Shown here: piece by piece, positions 35,922-47,784 of the stretch
How the letters are laid out: every line of letters begins with the position of its first letter
How positions within the stretch are numbered: the first letter of the stretch is position 1
From: Bordetella pseudohinzii
GTDB lineage: Bacteria > Pseudomonadota > Gammaproteobacteria > Burkholderiales > Burkholderiaceae_B
Assembly: GCF_000657795.2 (NCBI RefSeq)
Contig: NZ_JHEP02000003.1
Coordinates: 124,001 to 188,000, forward strand
Length of the DNA stretch: 64,000 nt
Direction of reading: 5' to 3'
Notes under the pieces: model-generated
Databases searched by the model: none
What the model was told of the DNA's origin: nothing
What the model saw: only the letters and a program-made list of their open reading frames with translations
Position numbers and translations under genes: made by a program

Positions 35922-36713
35922 CTATTGGCGTTCGGTCAGTTCGCCGCCATCGGATGCGTTCTTTGCGCGCGGCTTGATCATGCGCGCGCAGATCAGGCCG
36001 ACCTCGTAGAGCAGGCACAGCGGCACGGCCAGCATGAACTGGCTCACCACGTCAGGCGGCGTGACGATGGCGGCGATCACGAAGGCGCCGACCACGACAT
36101 AGCCGCGGGCCTGGCGCAGCTTGTCGACTTCGACCAGGCCGGTCTTGACCAGCAGCACCACGGCCACGGGCACTTCGAAGGTGATGCCAAAGGCCAGGAA
36201 CATGGTCATCACGAAGCTGAGATAGGCCTCGATGTCCGGCGCCGGCGTGATCGATTGCGGCGCGAAGGTCGCGATGAAGTGAAAGACCGTGCGGAACACG
36301 AAGAAATAGCAGAACGCCATGCCCAGTATGAAGAGCAGCGTGCTGGACAGGATGAGCGGCAAGGCCAGGCGCTTCTCGTGGCGGTACAGGCCGGGGGCCA
36401 CGAAGGCCCAGGCCTGGTAGAGCACGATGGGCAGCGAGACGATGAAGGCGGCCATCATGGTCACCTTGACCGGCACCATGAAGGGCGTGATCACGCCGGT
36501 GGCGATCATGCGCGTGCCCTGCGGCAGCGAGGCCAGCATGGGCTGGGCCAGCACGTCGTAGATGGCCGAGGCGCCCGGGTAGGCGAAGAGCACGAGAAAG
36601 ACCACGAGCACCGAGCCCGCGGCCTTCAGCAGGCGCGAGCGCAGCTCCACCAGATGCGACATGAAGCTTTCCTGTTGCATCTCTTCTTCTTGCTGTTGCG
36701 TGTCCTGACTCAC
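35922..36713 (-). CDS. tatC: Twin-arginine translocase subunit TatC
   Basis: TatC recognises twin-arginine signals and, with TatB, forms the receptor of the Tat pathway. 263 residues, six transmembrane helices, opening with SFMSHLVELRSRLLKAAGSV, the conserved N-terminal motif. It overlaps tatB by 4 bp (ATGA). PetA is a likely substrate within this window. Confidence 0.95.
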   Translation of the reverse strand: MSQDTQQQEEEMQQESFMSHLVELRSRLLKAAGSVLVVFLVLFAYPGASAIYDVLAQPMLASLPQGTRMIATGVITPFMVPVKVTMMAAFIVSLPIVLYQAWAFVAPGLYRHEKRLALPLILSSTLLFILGMAFCYFFVFRTVFHFIATFAPQSITPAPDIEAYLSFVMTMFLAFGITFEVPVAVVLLVKTGLVEVDKLRQARGYVVVGAFVIAAIVTPPDVVSQFMLAVPLCLLYEVGLICARMIKPRAKNASDGGELTERQ

Positions 36714-37192
36714 GTTGCGTTACCGGTGGGCGGGGTCTTGGGAGCGGCGGGCGGCGTTTCGGGCGCGCCGGCCGGGATGGATTCGACGTGGCCGGCCGGC
36801 GCGCCGGCTGGCGGCCTGTCTTCCGTGGCGAGGGCCGGCGTGGCCGGCGGCGCGATGCTGCGCTCGATATCGGCCGCGGCTTCGTTGACCGCGCGGGCCG
36901 TGTCGTCCAGCTCGGCGCGCAGCGTGTCGCCGGTCGAGCGCAGGGATTCGGTGGCCTGCTGCAGGGACTGGTTCACGTCCTGCGCGGTGCTGTCCATCTG
37001 CTGCTTGAACTTGCGCAGCTCGTCAAGTTCGATCTCGCGCTGGATATCGGATTTGACGTCGTTGACGTAACGCTGCGCGCGGCCAAGCAGGTGGCCGACG
37101 GTGCGGGCGACTTTGGGAAGGCGTTCGGGGCCGAGCACAATCAGCGCCACGACGCCGATTACGATCAGTTCCGTGAAGCTGACATCAAACAT
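36710..37192 (-). CDS. tatB: Twin-arginine translocase subunit TatB
   Basis: 160 residues. The single helix and amphipathic segment of TatB are at the N-terminus (MFDVSFTELIVIGVVALIVL then GPERLPKVARTVG). A long charged, largely helical tail follows, ending in a Pro/Ala-rich stretch. It forms the signal receptor with TatC. Confidence 0.93.
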   Translation of the reverse strand: MFDVSFTELIVIGVVALIVLGPERLPKVARTVGHLLGRAQRYVNDVKSDIQREIELDELRKFKQQMDSTAQDVNQSLQQATESLRSTGDTLRAELDDTARAVNEAAADIERSIAPPATPALATEDRPPAGAPAGHVESIPAGAPETPPAAPKTPPTGNAT

Positions 37193-37240
37193 GCGTCTGC
37201 CGCTAGGTTAGATCGGGCGGGCGGCAAGCCCGCCCGGAGC

Positions 37241-37462
37241 TCAGGAATTGTGCTTTTCTTTGGCCTGCACGTCGATGGTGTCGTCGGCGCGCTGCTGGGT
37301 GACCTGCTCGGGTTTCTCGGTATTGGCTTCTTTCATGCCGTCCTTGAAACCCTTGACCGCGCCGCCCAGGTCCGAGCCGATGTTGCGCAGTTTCTTGGTG
37401 CCGAAAATGAGGGCGACGATGACCAGAACGATCAACCAATGCCAGATGCTGAAGCTACCCAT
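37241..37462 (-). CDS. tatA: Twin-arginine translocase subunit TatA
   Basis: 73 residues. The short TatA shape is clear: a helix ([20 protein letters not shown]) and amphipathic helix with [18 protein letters not shown]. TatA oligomers form the translocation element. It lies 48 bp before tatB and 15 bp after hinT. Confidence 0.95.
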   Translation of the reverse strand: MGSFSIWHWLIVLVIVALIFGTKKLRNIGSDLGGAVKGFKDGMKEANTEKPEQVTQQRADDTIDVQAKEKHNS

Positions 37463-37477
37463 GACAACTCTCCGTGT

Positions 37478-37846
37478 TTATGCGTTGGGGGCTACGCGGC
37501 CTTTCCAGGGACGCGAACCGCCAATGATGTGGAAATGCAGATGCGGAACTTCCTGGCCACCCTCGGCGCCGGAGTTGGCCAGCAGACGGAAGCCGCCTTC
37601 CGGACCGGGATTGCAGCCGTTCTCCTGGGCCAGGCGAGGCACGAGTGTCATCATTCTACCCAACCAGCCCGCATCCTCGGCAGTAATGTCCTGCATGGAA
37701 GCGATATGGCGGCGCGGAATGAGCAGCAGGTGGACGGGCGCGGCCGGGTTGATGTCGTGGAAGACGACGAATTCATCGTCTTCGTAGACCTTCTTGGCCG
37801 GGATGTCGCCTTGCGCGATTTTGCAGAAGATACAGTTTTCGCTCAT
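37478..37846 (-). CDS. hinT: HIT-family nucleotide-binding hydrolase (HinT)
   Basis: 122 residues. The histidine-triad motif is HLHFHIIGG near the C-terminus, with NPAAPVHLLLIPRRHIASM in the substrate-binding region. HinT hydrolyses adenosine phosphoramidates and lysyl-AMP. It lies 7 bp after hisE, and its placement between his and tat genes is a conserved order in many betaproteobacteria. Confidence 0.94.
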   Translation of the reverse strand: MSENCIFCKIAQGDIPAKKVYEDDEFVVFHDINPAAPVHLLLIPRRHIASMQDITAEDAGWLGRMMTLVPRLAQENGCNPGPEGGFRLLANSGAEGGQEVPHLHFHIIGGSRPWKGRVAPNA

Positions 37847-37853
37847 ACGGTTC

Positions 37854-38204
37854 TCAGTCGGCGGGACGGCGGGCTTTTTCTTCGAGGCCCGACAGCCCTT
37901 CGCGGCGCGCCAGTTCGGCCAGCACGTCTTCGGGGCGCAGATGGTAGTGAGCCAGCGTCACCAGGCAATGAAACCAGAGGTCGGCGGTTTCGCTGACGAT
38001 GCGCTCGGCCTGGCCGTCCTTGGCGGCCATGACCAGCTCGGTGGCTTCTTCGCCGATTTTCTTCAGAAAGGCGTCCGGGCCTTTCGCGAGCAGCTTGGCC
38101 ACATAGGAGGTTTGCGGATCGCCGCCGTTTTCGGGGCGGCGGGACTCCAGGGTGTCGGCCACGCGCGCGAGCACGTCGGCGCCGAAGGCGGGTGGGTGGC
38201 TCAT
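37854..38204 (-). CDS. hisE: Phosphoribosyl-ATP pyrophosphohydrolase
   Basis: Second step of histidine synthesis, removing PPi from phosphoribosyl-ATP. The 116 residues have the MazG-like helices and acidic metal ligands ([20 protein letters not shown] and [11 protein letters not shown]). It is separate from hisI rather than fused, and overlaps it by 4 bp. Confidence 0.94.
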   Translation of the reverse strand: MSHPPAFGADVLARVADTLESRRPENGGDPQTSYVAKLLAKGPDAFLKKIGEEATELVMAAKDGQAERIVSETADLWFHCLVTLAHYHLRPEDVLAELARREGLSGLEEKARRPAD

Positions 38205-38605
38205 TTGTAGATCAGCTCAGGGTCTTTCAGGACTGGGTCGACCGTCACCCAGGCGGCGCGCTGGGAGGAGCCGTCCAGACGGCGGTAAAAACAGCTGGCC
38301 CGGCCAGTATGGCAGGCGATGCCGCCATTTTGGTGGACTTTCAGGAGGATGACGTCGCCGTCGCAATCCAGCCGCAGCTCATGCACTTGCTGCACATGGC
38401 CGGACTCCTCGCCTTTGCGCCAGAGTTTCTTGCGCGAGCGCGACCAATAGACCGCGCGCCCGGTGGCGGCGGTTTCGGCCAGGGCTTCGCGGTTCATCCA
38501 GGCGACCATCAGGATCTGGCCGTTTTCGGCGTCCTGGGCAATGGCGGGAATCAGGCCATCGGCGTCGAATACGACATCGGCCATCCAATCCGGTTCGGTG
38601 CTCAT
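38201..38605 (-). CDS. hisI: Phosphoribosyl-AMP cyclohydrolase
   Basis: Third step of histidine synthesis, opening the purine ring. 134 residues. The zinc and metal motifs are [31 protein letters not shown] and the earlier WMNREAL. The ATG at 38605 lies 2 bp after hisF. Confidence 0.95.
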   Translation of the reverse strand: MSTEPDWMADVVFDADGLIPAIAQDAENGQILMVAWMNREALAETAATGRAVYWSRSRKKLWRKGEESGHVQQVHELRLDCDGDVILLKVHQNGGIACHTGRASCFYRRLDGSSQRAAWVTVDPVLKDPELIYK

Positions 38606-38607
38606 GA

Positions 38608-39419
<812 letters not shown>

Positions 39420-39423
<4 letters not shown>

Positions 39424-40160
39424 TTTGTCAGTTCGTCGGCACGGGTCTGGGCCGCCTGGAAGTCCAGCGCGCCTTCATAGATGCTGCGGCCCAGGATGGC
39501 GCCCTCGACGCCCTCGGATTCGACGGCGCACAGCGCTTCGATGTCCGGCAGGCCGGCGATGCCGCCCGAGGCGTAGACGGGGATGCGAACGTGCTGGGCC
39601 AGGCGCACGGTGGCTTCGACGTTCACGCCCGAGAGCATGCCGTCGCGGCCGATGTCGGTGTAGATGATGGCCTCGCAGCCGTAGTCCTCGAACTTCTTGG
39701 CGAGGTCGAGCACGTCGTGGCGGGTGAGCTTGCTCCAGCCGTCGGTGGCGATCTTGCCGTCGCGGGCGTCCAGGCCCACGATGATCTGGCCCGGGAAGGC
39801 GCCGCAGGCATCATGCAGGAAGCCGGGGTTCTTGACCGCGGCCGTACCGATGATGACGTAGGAAATGCCGGCATCGAGATAGCGCTCGATGGTGTCCAGA
39901 TCGCGGATGCCGCCGCCGATCTGCACCGGGATGTCATCGCCCACGGCGTCCAGGATGGCGTTGATGGGGGCTTCGTTCTTGGGCTTGCCGGCGACGGCGC
40001 CGTTCAAGTCGACCAGATGCAGCCGGCGGGCTCCCTGGGCGAGCCAGTGCGAGGCCATGGCGGCCGGGTCTTCGGAGAACACCGTTGCATCGTCCAGGTC
40101 TCCCTGGCGCAGGCGCACGCAGCGCCCGTCTTTGAGGTCGATGGCGGGGATCAGCAGCAT
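39420..40160 (-). CDS. hisA: Phosphoribosylformimino-AICAR-phosphate isomerase
   Basis: Fourth step of histidine synthesis, an Amadori isomerisation. 246-residue TIM barrel. Catalytic aspartates are in [19 protein letters not shown] and [13 protein letters not shown]. It overlaps hisF by 4 bp and lies 64 bp after hisH. Confidence 0.96.
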
Positions 40161-40224
40161 GGTGGATAGCGAGCGTAGAAAAGTTCGGTTGAAAAAAGGC
40201 CGGCCGGGGCTCGTCCGGAGGCGG

Positions 40225-40911
40225 CTATGGTTGCCAGTCTACAAAATTGCGGTACAGGCGCAAACCGTGTTCGGCACTCTTTTCCGGGTGGAATTGCACC
40301 GCGAAAATGTTACTGGCGGCCACAGCGCAGGTAAAGGCAAGTCCGTAATCGCTTTCCCCGACCGTCAAGGACGGATCTTCGGGGACGGCGTAATAACTGT
40401 GCACAAAATAGAAATGCGCCTCGTCAGGAATGCCCTCCCATAGCGGGTGAGAGCGCGTTTGACGGACTTTGTTCCATCCCATGTGCGGGACTTTGAGGCG
40501 TTCGTCGGCGGTGTCGGCGCTCACGGGGCCGGTATTGCCCTGGGCGTCGGCCGTCACGACATCGGCAAAGCGCGGGCCGGCGAAGCGGCGCACCTGGCCG
40601 GGGAAGATGCCCAGGCAGGGCGTGTCGCCCTCTTCGCTGGCGGCAAACAGCATCTGTTCGCCCACGCATACGCCAAGCAGGGGCTTGTTGCGGGCCGCGC
40701 GCAGCACGGATTCGGCCAGCCCCGATTCATTCAGGGTGCGCATGCAGTCGGGCATGGCGCCCTGGCCGGGAAAGACGACGCGGTCGGCCGCGTCGATGTC
40801 CTCGTTGCGGTTGCAGATGCGGATATTGGCTTGGGGCGCGGCGTATTGCAGCGCGCGGGCCACGGAATGGAAATTGCCCATGCCGTAGTCGACGATGGCG
40901 ATAGTGCTCAA
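40225..40911 (-). CDS. hisH: Imidazole glycerol phosphate synthase, glutaminase subunit
   Basis: A class I glutamine amidotransferase supplying ammonia to HisF. 228 residues. The nucleophile is Cys in [11 protein letters not shown], and the His/Glu pair is in VQFHPEKS at the C-terminus. The start [14 protein letters not shown] is typical. Confidence 0.95.
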   Translation of the reverse strand: MSTIAIVDYGMGNFHSVARALQYAAPQANIRICNRNEDIDAADRVVFPGQGAMPDCMRTLNESGLAESVLRAARNKPLLGVCVGEQMLFAASEEGDTPCLGIFPGQVRRFAGPRFADVVTADAQGNTGPVSADTADERLKVPHMGWNKVRQTRSHPLWEGIPDEAHFYFVHSYYAVPEDPSLTVGESDYGLAFTCAVAASNIFAVQFHPEKSAEHGLRLYRNFVDWQP

Positions 40912-40927
40912 TTCTTGGGCCTCGGTG

Positions 40928-41515
40928 TTACAGCACGCCCTTGGTCGACGGGATGACGTCGCCCATGCGGGGATCGACCTCCATGGCCATGCGCAGGGCG
41001 CGGCCGAAGGCCTTGAATACCGTTTCGGCCTGATGGTGGGCGTTGACGCCGCGCAGGTTGTCGATATGCAGCGTCATCAGGGCGTGGTTGACCAGGCCCT
41101 GGAAGAATTCGCGGGTGAGATCGACGTCGAAGTCGCCGATGCGCGCGCGTGTGAAGTCGATGTGGTACTCCAGCCCGGGACGGCCCGAGAAATCGATCAC
41201 CACGCGCGACAGCGCTTCGTCCAGCGGCACGTAGGCGTGGCCGTAGCGGCGCAGGCCGGCCTTGTTGCCGATGGCCTTGGCGATCGCCATGCCCAGCGTG
41301 ATGCCGACGTCCTCGACGGTGTGGTGCGCGTCGATGTGCAGATCGCCCTCGGCCTTGATCTCGAGATCGACCAGGCCGTGGCGCGCGATCTGGTCCAGCA
41401 TGTGGTCCAGGAAGGGCACGCCGGTGTCTATGCTCTGCTTGCCGGTGCCGTCCAGGTTGACGGCCACGCGGATGCGCGTCTCGTTGGTGTTGCGGATGAT
41501 TTCTGCGGTACGCAT
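40928..41515 (-). CDS. hisB: Imidazoleglycerol-phosphate dehydratase
   Basis: 195 residues, only the dehydratase part. The manganese-ligand motifs are [23 protein letters not shown] and [15 protein letters not shown]. It is not fused to histidinol phosphatase as in enterics; that phosphatase is not in this window. Confidence 0.95.
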   Translation of the reverse strand: MRTAEIIRNTNETRIRVAVNLDGTGKQSIDTGVPFLDHMLDQIARHGLVDLEIKAEGDLHIDAHHTVEDVGITLGMAIAKAIGNKAGLRRYGHAYVPLDEALSRVVIDFSGRPGLEYHIDFTRARIGDFDVDLTREFFQGLVNHALMTLHIDNLRGVNAHHQAETVFKAFGRALRMAMEVDPRMGDVIPSTKGVL

Positions 41516-41516
41516 G

Positions 41517-42611
41517 TCAGGGACTCAGTATGTCTTGCAGGGCGGCGAGCAGGGCCGCGTTTTCTTCGGGGGTGCCGACCGAGATGCGCAGGCAGTTGGC
41601 CAGCAAGGGATGCGCCGCCGAAAAGTTTCTAACCAGTATTTTGCGCGTTTTCAGGGCGAGATGCACGGCGTTGCCGTCCAGCTTGCCGGAAAAGCGCGCA
41701 AGAATGAAATTCCCGGCACTCGGGTAGACCCTGACGCCGGGCAGCGCGGCCAGGGCCCGGGCCAGCGGTTCGCGGTCGGCGCGCAGGCGCGCGGCCTGTT
41801 CGTCGAGCACGGCCTTGTCGCGCAGCACGGCGCGCAGCACGGCCTGGGTCAGCACGTCGACGTTGTACGGCGGACGCACTTTGTCGATCTGGGCGATCCA
41901 GTCCGGGTGGCCGGCCAGGTAGCCGAAACGCAGGCCGGCCAGGCCGATCTTGGAGACGGTGCGCATGACCACGGCATTGGGCAGGCGGGTCACGCGGGGC
42001 ATCCAGCTGTGGCCGGCGAAGGGCTGGTAGGCCTCGTCGATGACCACCAGGCCGGGGGCGGCCCGCAGGATGGCTTCGACGGCGTCGTCGGGCCACAGGC
42101 CGCCGGTGGGGTTGTTGGGCAGCGCCAGGAAGACCAGCTTGGGCCGATGCTGTTCGATGGCCGCCAGCATGGCGGGCAGGTCCAGTTCCAGGTCGGCGGT
42201 CAGCGGCACGCCCTCGAAGCGGGCGTGGTCAAAACGCGCCGCCATCTCGAAGTAGACAAAGGACGGCCAGGGCGACAGCACGGTGTCGCCAGGCTCGCAA
42301 CAGGCTTGCACCAGCAGGTGGATGAGCTCGTCGGAGCCATTGCCGAACAGCAGGCCGGCCTCGGGGGGCACGCCGAAGGCGGCGGCCACCTCGGCCTTGA
42401 GCGCCGAGAGATCGGCCTGCGGATAGCGGTTCAGGGGGGTGGCGAGCGCCGCTTCGGCAATGGCCTGGCGCACCCGCTGCGGCAGCGGGTAGGGGCATTC
42501 CATGGCGTCGAGCTTGATGACGTCCGCGGCGCTCGGGGCCACCGGATACGCGGTTTGCGCCTGGATGTCGGCGCGCACCGTGCGGGCGACCCGGCTGGCG
42601 GCGCTGGTCAT
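41517..42611 (-). CDS. hisC: Histidinol-phosphate aminotransferase
   Basis: PLP enzyme converting imidazole acetol-phosphate to histidinol phosphate. 364 residues, class I/II aminotransferase fold. The PLP lysine is in [15 protein letters not shown], with DEAYQPFAG supplying the Asp-Tyr pair. It overlaps hisD by 4 bp, which sets the start at 42611, and its stop is 1 bp from hisB. Confidence 0.95.
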   Translation of the reverse strand: MTSAASRVARTVRADIQAQTAYPVAPSAADVIKLDAMECPYPLPQRVRQAIAEAALATPLNRYPQADLSALKAEVAAAFGVPPEAGLLFGNGSDELIHLLVQACCEPGDTVLSPWPSFVYFEMAARFDHARFEGVPLTADLELDLPAMLAAIEQHRPKLVFLALPNNPTGGLWPDDAVEAILRAAPGLVVIDEAYQPFAGHSWMPRVTRLPNAVVMRTVSKIGLAGLRFGYLAGHPDWIAQIDKVRPPYNVDVLTQAVLRAVLRDKAVLDEQAARLRADREPLARALAALPGVRVYPSAGNFILARFSGKLDGNAVHLALKTRKILVRNFSAAHPLLANCLRISVGTPEENAALLAALQDILSP

Positions 42612-43915
42612 GGTTGCTCGTCGAGGCGGTATTGCGCGCTGGCCGCGTGAGCCTGCAGGCCTTCGCCCAGCGCCAGCTCGGCGGCGATGCGGCCCAGGGT
42701 CTGGGCGCCCTGCCGCGATACCTGGATCAGGCTGGAGCGTTTCTGGAAGTCATAGACGCCCAGCGGCGAGGAAAAGCGGGCCGTGCGCGACGTGGGCAGC
42801 ACGTGGTTGGGCCCGGCACAGTAATCGCCCAGCGCCTCGGAGCTGTAGCGCCCCATGAAGATGGCGCCGGCGTGGCGGATGCGGGCGGTCCAGATTTCGG
42901 GCTGCTCGGTGGAGATTTCCAGGTGTTCGGGCGCGATCGTGTTGGCGATGGCGCAGGCTTCGTCCAGGTCGCGCACCAGGATCAGCGCGCCCCGGTTGGC
43001 CAGGCTCACGCGCAGGATGTCGGCGCGCGGCATGGTGGGCAGCAGGCGCTCGATGGCGGCCTCGACCTCGTCGATATAGGCCGCATCGGGGCACAGCAGG
43101 ATGGACTGGGCCAGTTCGTCGTGTTCGGCCTGGGAGAACAGATCCATGGCGATCCAGTCGGCCGGCGTCTTGCCGTCGCAGATGACCAGGATTTCGCTCG
43201 GGCCGGCGATCATGTCGATGCCCACCACGCCGAAAACGCGCCGCTTGGCCGCCGCGACATAGGCATTGCCCGGGCCGACGATCTTGTCGACCGCCGGCAC
43301 GGTGGCCGTGCCATAGGCCAGGGCGCCCACGGCCTGCGCGCCGCCGATGGCGAAGACGCGGTCCACGCCGCCGATGGCCGCGGCCGCCAGCACGATGGGG
43401 TTGCGCTGGCCGTCGGGCGTGGGCGTGACCATGATGAGCTCGGGCACGCCGGCCACCTTGGCCGGAATGGCGTTCATCAGCACCGAGGACGGATAGGCGG
43501 CCTTGCCGCCCGGGACGTAGAGGCCCACGCGGTCCAGGGGCGTGACCTGCTGGCCGAGCATGGTGCCCTCGGCATCGGTATAGGTCCAGGTCTCGGCGCG
43601 CTGGTGCTCGTGATAGGCGCGCACGCGGTCGGCGGCGGCTTCGAGGGCGTTGCGCTGCGCGGCCGGCAGCGCGGCCAGCGCCGCGTGCAGTTCGGAGGCG
43701 GGGATTTCGAGCGCGGCCGCGCTGTCCACGGCCATGCGGTCAAAGCGCTGGGTGTATTCGAGCAGGGCGGCATCGCCGCGGGCGCGCACATCGGCCAGGA
43801 TGCCGGCGGCGGCGCGGTCGATGGATTCGTCCTCGGAGGCTTCGAAGGCCAGCAGGCGGGACAAGGCGGTTTGGAAGCCCGCGTCGCGGGAATCGAGTCG
43901 GTTGATCAAGGCCAT
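42608..43915 (-). CDS. hisD: Histidinol dehydrogenase
   Basis: Two-step oxidation of histidinol to histidine. 435 residues with a zinc site. Motifs include [11 protein letters not shown] and the glycine-rich [21 protein letters not shown] use the ATG at 43915; a TTG five codons earlier (43930) is possible. It lies 24 bp after hisG. Confidence 0.95.
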   Translation of the reverse strand: MALINRLDSRDAGFQTALSRLLAFEASEDESIDRAAAGILADVRARGDAALLEYTQRFDRMAVDSAAALEIPASELHAALAALPAAQRNALEAAADRVRAYHEHQRAETWTYTDAEGTMLGQQVTPLDRVGLYVPGGKAAYPSSVLMNAIPAKVAGVPELIMVTPTPDGQRNPIVLAAAAIGGVDRVFAIGGAQAVGALAYGTATVPAVDKIVGPGNAYVAAAKRRVFGVVGIDMIAGPSEILVICDGKTPADWIAMDLFSQAEHDELAQSILLCPDAAYIDEVEAAIERLLPTMPRADILRVSLANRGALILVRDLDEACAIANTIAPEHLEISTEQPEIWTARIRHAGAIFMGRYSSEALGDYCAGPNHVLPTSRTARFSSPLGVYDFQKRSSLIQVSRQGAQTLGRIAAELALGEGLQAHAASAQYRLDEQP

Positions 43916-43939
43916 GGCGTCGGTCTTCAAGAAAGCAGG

Positions 43940-44611
43940 TCAGTCCTGGCGCGCCGAGGCGCGCTGGAAGGCGTCCAGCAACGGTTGCAGGCGGTCGCCG
44001 CGGGTCTTGAGCGAGGCCTGGTTGACGATGAGGCGCGAAGAGATCGGCATGATGGCCTCGACTTCGCGCAGGCCGTTGGCCCGCAGGGTGCCGCCGGTGG
44101 ACACCAGGTCCACGATGGCGTCGGCCAGGCCGACCAGGGGGGCCAGCTCCATCGAGCCGTACAGCTTGATGATGTCGACGTAGACCCCTTTGCTGGCGAA
44201 GTGCTCGCGCGCGGACTGCACGTATTTGGTCGCCACGCGCAGGCGGGCGCCCTGGTGCACGGCCGCGGCGTAGTCGAAGTCCTGGCGCACGGCCACGCTC
44301 AGGCGGCACTTGGCGATGTTCAGGTCGATGGGCTGGTACAGGCGGCCGGGCTGGCCGGCGGCGTGCTCGATCAGCACGTCCTTGCCGGCGATGCCGAAGT
44401 CGGCCGCGCCATATTGCACATAGGTGGGCACGTCGGAGGCGCGCACGATGATCAGCCGCAGCCCGGGGTCGCTGGTCGGCAGGATCAGCTTGCGGGAGCT
44501 TTCGGGGTTTTCGCCCACTTCGATGCCGGCCTCGGCCAGCAGCGGCATGGTCTCTTCGAAAATGCGCCCCTTGGACAGGGCCAGTGTCAGGGGCGCGGGG
44601 GCGATGCTCAT
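43940..44611 (-). CDS. hisG: ATP phosphoribosyltransferase, short form
   Basis: First and regulated step of histidine synthesis. At 223 residues it is the short HisG, which lacks the C-terminal ACT-like regulatory domain and normally needs HisZ. The catalytic core has [16 protein letters not shown] and the phosphate loop [12 protein letters not shown]. HisZ is not encoded in this window. The ATG at 44611 overlaps murA by 4 bp. Confidence 0.95.
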   Translation of the reverse strand: MSIAPAPLTLALSKGRIFEETMPLLAEAGIEVGENPESSRKLILPTSDPGLRLIIVRASDVPTYVQYGAADFGIAGKDVLIEHAAGQPGRLYQPIDLNIAKCRLSVAVRQDFDYAAAVHQGARLRVATKYVQSAREHFASKGVYVDIIKLYGSMELAPLVGLADAIVDLVSTGGTLRANGLREVEAIMPISSRLIVNQASLKTRGDRLQPLLDAFQRASARQD

Positions 44612-45873
44612 TCCTCTTCCTTGCCGGAGACGCGCTCGATGCGCGCGCCGAGATTGCGCAGTTTGACTTCCATGCGGTCGTAGCCGCGGTCCAGATGGTA
44701 GATGCGGTCGACCAGGGTGATGCCCTCGGCCGCCAGGCCGGCGATCACCAGGCTGGCCGAGGCGCGCAGGTCGGTCGCCATGACCTTGGCGCCCGAAAGC
44801 TGGCGCACGCCGCGCACCACGGCGGTATGGCCGTCGATATCGATCTCCGCGCCCAGCCGGCAGAGTTCCTGCACGTGCATGAAGCGGTTCTCGAAGATGT
44901 TCTCGACCACGAGGGCGGTGCCCTCGGCCACGGTATTGAGGGCCATCAGCTGGGCCTGCATGTCGGTGGCCAGGCCGGGGTATTCGTGGGTGCGCAGATC
45001 GACGGCCTTGGGGCGGCCGGCCATGGCGCCGCGGATCCAGTCCGGGCCGGTCTCGATGGTCAGGCCGGCTTCCGCCAGTTTGTCCAGCGTGGCGCCCATG
45101 ATGGCCGGGTCGGTGTTGCGCAGCATGATGTCGCCGCCCGCCGCGCCGACGGCGCACAGAAAGGTGCCGGCTTCGATGCGGTCGGAGATGACGGTGTGCG
45201 TGGCGCCGTGCAGGCGCTGCACGCCGTCGATGACGATGCGGTCGGTGCCGTGGCCCCGGATGCGGGCGCCCATCTTGATGAGCAGTTCGGCCAGGTCCAC
45301 CACCTCGGGTTCGCGCGCGGCGTTTTCGAGGATGGTCTGGCCCTCGGCCAGCACGGCGGCCATCAGCAGGTTCTCGGTGCCGGTGACCGTGACCATGTCG
45401 GTGCGCACCGAGGCGCCCTTCAGGCGCTTGGCGCGCGCGACCACGAAGCCGTGCTCCATGGTGATCTCGGCGCCCAGGGCCTGCAGACCCTTGATGTGCT
45501 GGTCCACCGGACGCTGGCCGATGGTGCAGCCGCCCGGCAGGCTCACGCGGGCTTCGCCGAAGCGGGCCACCAGCGGGCCCAGCACCAGGATGGAGGCGCG
45601 CATGGTCTTGACCAGCTCATAGGGCGCCTCCAGGCTGCCGACCTGGTCGGCTTGCAGCATGACCTGCGTGCCCGAGCTCTCGGACTTCACGCCCAGCTGG
45701 CCCAGCAGGCGCAGCATGGTCCGGGTGTCGTTGAGCTGCGGCACATTGGCCAGGTTGACCGGCTCGGCCGTCAACAGGCTGGCGCACAGGATGGGCAGGG
45801 CCGAATTCTTGGCGCCGGAGATGGAGACTTCACCTTCCAGCCGGGCGCCGCCGGTGATGCGCAGCTTGTCCAT
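44608..45873 (-). CDS. murA: UDP-N-acetylglucosamine 1-carboxyvinyltransferase
   Basis: First committed step of peptidoglycan synthesis, adding enolpyruvate from PEP. 421 residues. The start [20 protein letters not shown] and the catalytic Cys in [16 protein letters not shown] (target of fosfomycin) are present. Its ATG shares one base with the ibaG stop (TGATG), so translation is coupled. Confidence 0.97.
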   Translation of the reverse strand: MDKLRITGGARLEGEVSISGAKNSALPILCASLLTAEPVNLANVPQLNDTRTMLRLLGQLGVKSESSGTQVMLQADQVGSLEAPYELVKTMRASILVLGPLVARFGEARVSLPGGCTIGQRPVDQHIKGLQALGAEITMEHGFVVARAKRLKGASVRTDMVTVTGTENLLMAAVLAEGQTILENAAREPEVVDLAELLIKMGARIRGHGTDRIVIDGVQRLHGATHTVISDRIEAGTFLCAVGAAGGDIMLRNTDPAIMGATLDKLAEAGLTIETGPDWIRGAMAGRPKAVDLRTHEYPGLATDMQAQLMALNTVAEGTALVVENIFENRFMHVQELCRLGAEIDIDGHTAVVRGVRQLSGAKVMATDLRASASLVIAGLAAEGITLVDRIYHLDRGYDRMEVKLRNLGARIERVSGKEEE

Positions 45874-46118
45874 CAGCGGCCCGCCTTGCGGAATTCGTCG
45901 GGGGTGAGGGTCCGCATGGACAGCGCGTGGATTTCGGCTTTCATGCGGTCGCCCAGGGCGGCGTAGACCAGCTGGTGGCGGGCGATCAGGCGCTTGCCCT
46001 CGAAGGCGGGGCTGACGATGACCGCGTCGAAATGCGAGCCATCGCCTTGCACGTCGATATGTTCACAGGGCAGTCCGTCCACGATGTATTGGCGGACTTG
46101 CTCGGGGGTGGGAAGCAT
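45873..46118 (-). CDS. ibaG: BolA-family protein IbaG
   Basis: 81 residues. The BolA fold signature is present with [20 protein letters not shown] and a His available for [2Fe-2S] binding with a monothiol glutaredoxin. IbaG-type proteins sit before murA in many proteobacteria, as here. Confidence 0.9.
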   Translation of the reverse strand: MLPTPEQVRQYIVDGLPCEHIDVQGDGSHFDAVIVSPAFEGKRLIARHQLVYAALGDRMKAEIHALSMRTLTPDEFRKAGR

Positions 46119-46121
46119 GGG

Positions 46122-46919
46122 TCAGTTCCGAAGCTTGTAGCCGCTCGCCAGCAGGCGCAGCGCGAATAACGAAAGGACGAGGAAGACGCCGGCCACCACC
46201 GCCAGGCTGTGCCAGGGCGAGACGTCGGAGACGCCGAAAAAGCCGTGGCGGAAGCCGTCGATGGTGTAGAAGAGCGGGTTCCAGTGCGACACGGCCTGCC
46301 AGAAGGGCGGCAGGGTATGGATAGAGTAGAACACGCCGGACAGGAAGGTGGCCGGCATCACGAGAAAGTTCTGGAAGGCGGCCAGCTGATCGAATTTTTC
46401 CGACCAGAGTCCGGCCACCACGCCCAGCACCGCCATGATGCCGCAGGCCAGCACGGCGAAGGCCAGCACCCAGAGCGGGTGGCTGGGGACCAGCGGCACG
46501 AAAAACAGCGCCACCAGCCAGACGCACAGGCCCACGGCGATGCCGCGCACGATGGCGGCGATGACATAGGCGGCGAAGAACTCCCGGTGCGACAGCGGCG
46601 GCAGCAGCACAAACACCAGATTGCCCGTGATCCGGCTCTGGATGAGCGAGGACGAGGGGTTGGCGAAGGCGTTCTGCAGCATGCTCATCATCATGAGCCC
46701 GGGGATCAGGAAGGCGGTGTACGGCACCGAGCCGTAGACCATCAGCCGGCCTTCCAGCACATGGGCAAACACCAGCAGATAGAGCAGCGCCGTGATGACG
46801 GGCGCGGCAATGGTCTGGAAGCTCACCTTCCAGAAGCGCAGCAATTCCTTGCGCAAGAGGGTCGGAAACCCCGAGCCCGCGTCCAGGCGCGGCTGCACCA
46901 GCGGCTGGGAGGCGCTCAC
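46122..46919 (-). CDS. ABC-2 type transporter permease
   Basis: 265 residues, about six helices (FLIPGLMMMSMLQNAFANPS, VVAGVFLVLSLFALRLL). The start is a GTG at 46919 overlapping the ATPase stop as GTGA. With that ATPase it forms an exporter; such pairs handle drugs, polysaccharides or lipids, and here the substrate is unknown. Confidence 0.87.
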   Translation of the reverse strand: MSASQPLVQPRLDAGSGFPTLLRKELLRFWKVSFQTIAAPVITALLYLLVFAHVLEGRLMVYGSVPYTAFLIPGLMMMSMLQNAFANPSSSLIQSRITGNLVFVLLPPLSHREFFAAYVIAAIVRGIAVGLCVWLVALFFVPLVPSHPLWVLAFAVLACGIMAVLGVVAGLWSEKFDQLAAFQNFLVMPATFLSGVFYSIHTLPPFWQAVSHWNPLFYTIDGFRHGFFGVSDVSPWHSLAVVAGVFLVLSLFALRLLASGYKLRN

Positions 46920-47725
46920 GACAGGGTCTCCTCGTCGATCAGGGACGCGGGCGGCGGATCTTCCTGGTGCATGATGCGCACGAAGGCGTCCTCCAGGTCC
47001 ACCCCGCCCACGCGGGCCAGCAGGGCCTGGGTCGTATCCAGGGCCACGATGCGCCCGCCCTTGAGCATGGCGATGCGGCCGCACAGGGCCTCGGCTTCTT
47101 CGAGGTAGTGGGTGGTGAGCATGATGGTGTGGCCGGCGCGGTTCAGGCGCGAAATGAATTCCCAGAGGGTGCGGCGCAGGTCCACGTCCACGCCGGCGGT
47201 CGGCTCGTCCAGCACGATGACCGGCGGGCGGTGCACCAGGGCCTGGGCCACCAGCACCCGCCGCTTCATGCCGCCGGACAGGGCGCGCATATTGGCGTCG
47301 GCCTTGTCGGCCAGGCCCAGGTTGAAGAGGATCTCGTCTATCCAGTCGTCATTGTTGCGCAAGCCGAAATAGCCGGATTGCAGACGCAGGGTCTCGCGCA
47401 CGGTGAAAAAGGGGTCGTACACCAATTCTTGGGGCACGACGCCCAGGGCGCGGCGGGCTTCCTTGTAGTCGGCGACGACGTCATAGCCGCAGACGCTGGC
47501 CCGGCCCTCGGTGGCATGGGCCAGCCCCGCCAGGATGGAGATCAGCGTGGTCTTGCCGGCGCCATTGGGGCCCAGCAGGCCGAAGAACTCGCCATGCTCG
47601 ATGCGCAGGCTGACGTCCTTCAGGGCCTGGAAGCCTGGTCCGGCCGAGGCGCCAAACAGGCTTTTCCATCCTTGCCGGCGAGGCGGATAGATCTTGGAGA
47701 CGTGTTCGAGGCTGACGGCTGACAT
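46916..47725 (-). CDS. ABC-2 type transporter ATPase
   Basis: 269 residues. Walker A GPNGAGKTTL, signature LSGGMKRRVLVAQAL, Walker B IVLDEPTAGVDVD. It energises the permease encoded next. It is the first gene of the leftward array that continues through ibaG, murA, his, hinT and tat. Confidence 0.93.
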   Translation of the reverse strand: MSAVSLEHVSKIYPPRRQGWKSLFGASAGPGFQALKDVSLRIEHGEFFGLLGPNGAGKTTLISILAGLAHATEGRASVCGYDVVADYKEARRALGVVPQELVYDPFFTVRETLRLQSGYFGLRNNDDWIDEILFNLGLADKADANMRALSGGMKRRVLVAQALVHRPPVIVLDEPTAGVDVDLRRTLWEFISRLNRAGHTIMLTTHYLEEAEALCGRIAMLKGGRIVALDTTQALLARVGGVDLEDAFVRIMHQEDPPPASLIDEETLS

Positions 47726-47784
47726 AAACGCGGCGGAAAGTCCCGGGTCATGCCCGGTTGGCGCCCGGAAAGAGCGAAACCGCC

